A stretch of DNA of 17,500 bases, taken from positions 25,001 to 42,500 of the forward strand of contig VIGQ01000173.1 of the NCBI GenBank assembly GCA_009663005.1. The letters run 5' to 3'. The notes beneath the pieces are model-generated. The model saw only the letters and a list, made by a program, of their open reading frames with translations, ran no database searches and had not been told where the DNA came from. The stretch is from Actinidia chinensis (taxonomy: Eukaryota; Streptophyta; Magnoliopsida; Ericales; Actinidiaceae). Within the stretch, counting starts at the first letter, position 1, and every line of letters begins with the position of its first letter. Shown here one piece after another: positions 17,482-17,500 of the stretch. The position numbers were made by a program, and so were the translations under genes.

Positions 17482-17500
17482 TCATATTCCCACGCTTCGG

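Noticed and set aside
1..17500. CRISPR arrays, bacterial operons, ribosome binding sites or rRNA
   Set aside because: No regularly spaced short repeats with unique spacers, no polycistronic coding layout and no rRNA-like sequence. The whole window looks eukaryotic.

Overview
The window looks like nuclear DNA from a flowering plant. It is AT-rich, has no long open reading frame (the longest is 152 codons and low-complexity), and carries plausible GT...AG introns of plant size. It also has a non-autonomous hAT-type transposon with a perfect 8-bp target duplication, other transposon debris, microsatellites, and a plant-style promoter (G-box/ACGT pair, TATA box, GA-rich leader, telo-box). No species can be named. 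No protein family could be recognised with confidence, so all coding calls are short candidate exons supported only by open frame, splice signals and intron phase.

Right part (about 14-17.5 kb). The best-supported transcription start faces left (minus strand). ACGT elements lie at 16787-16799, a TATA-like box at 16704-16715, a GA-repeat leader at 16644-16664, and a GC-richer first exon or leader down to about 16345. To its left is a five-copy tandem repeat (15278-16345) whose unit grows from 196 to 247 bp toward the exon and shares sequence with that exon. Past the promoter, 16800-17337 is intergenic, and the window edge holds a possible C-terminal end of another minus-strand gene.

Middle (about 3.7-14 kb). 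Candidate minus-strand exons lie at 14112, 12699-12427, 7218-6968, 6894-6788 and 3841-3756. The last two are phase-compatible. They are separated by repeats: a duplicated block with an LTR-like or inverted-repeat-bounded segment near 4.7-6.1 kb, the hAT MITE at 8385-8726, a GC-richer transposon-like segment at 9.1-10.1 kb, a diverged duplication at 12.3/12.8 kb, and several microsatellites.

Left part (1-3.7 kb). Three short minus-strand exons (1461 and upstream, 1345-1286, 1192-1127) join in phase and end in a stop, so they could be the 3' end of a gene. The rest is AT-rich non-coding DNA with a poly-G/poly-C hairpin and a 27-bp tandem duplication. Whether the minus-strand candidates form one gene of about 15 kb running from 16.7 to 1.1 kb is an inference that only transcript data can settle.
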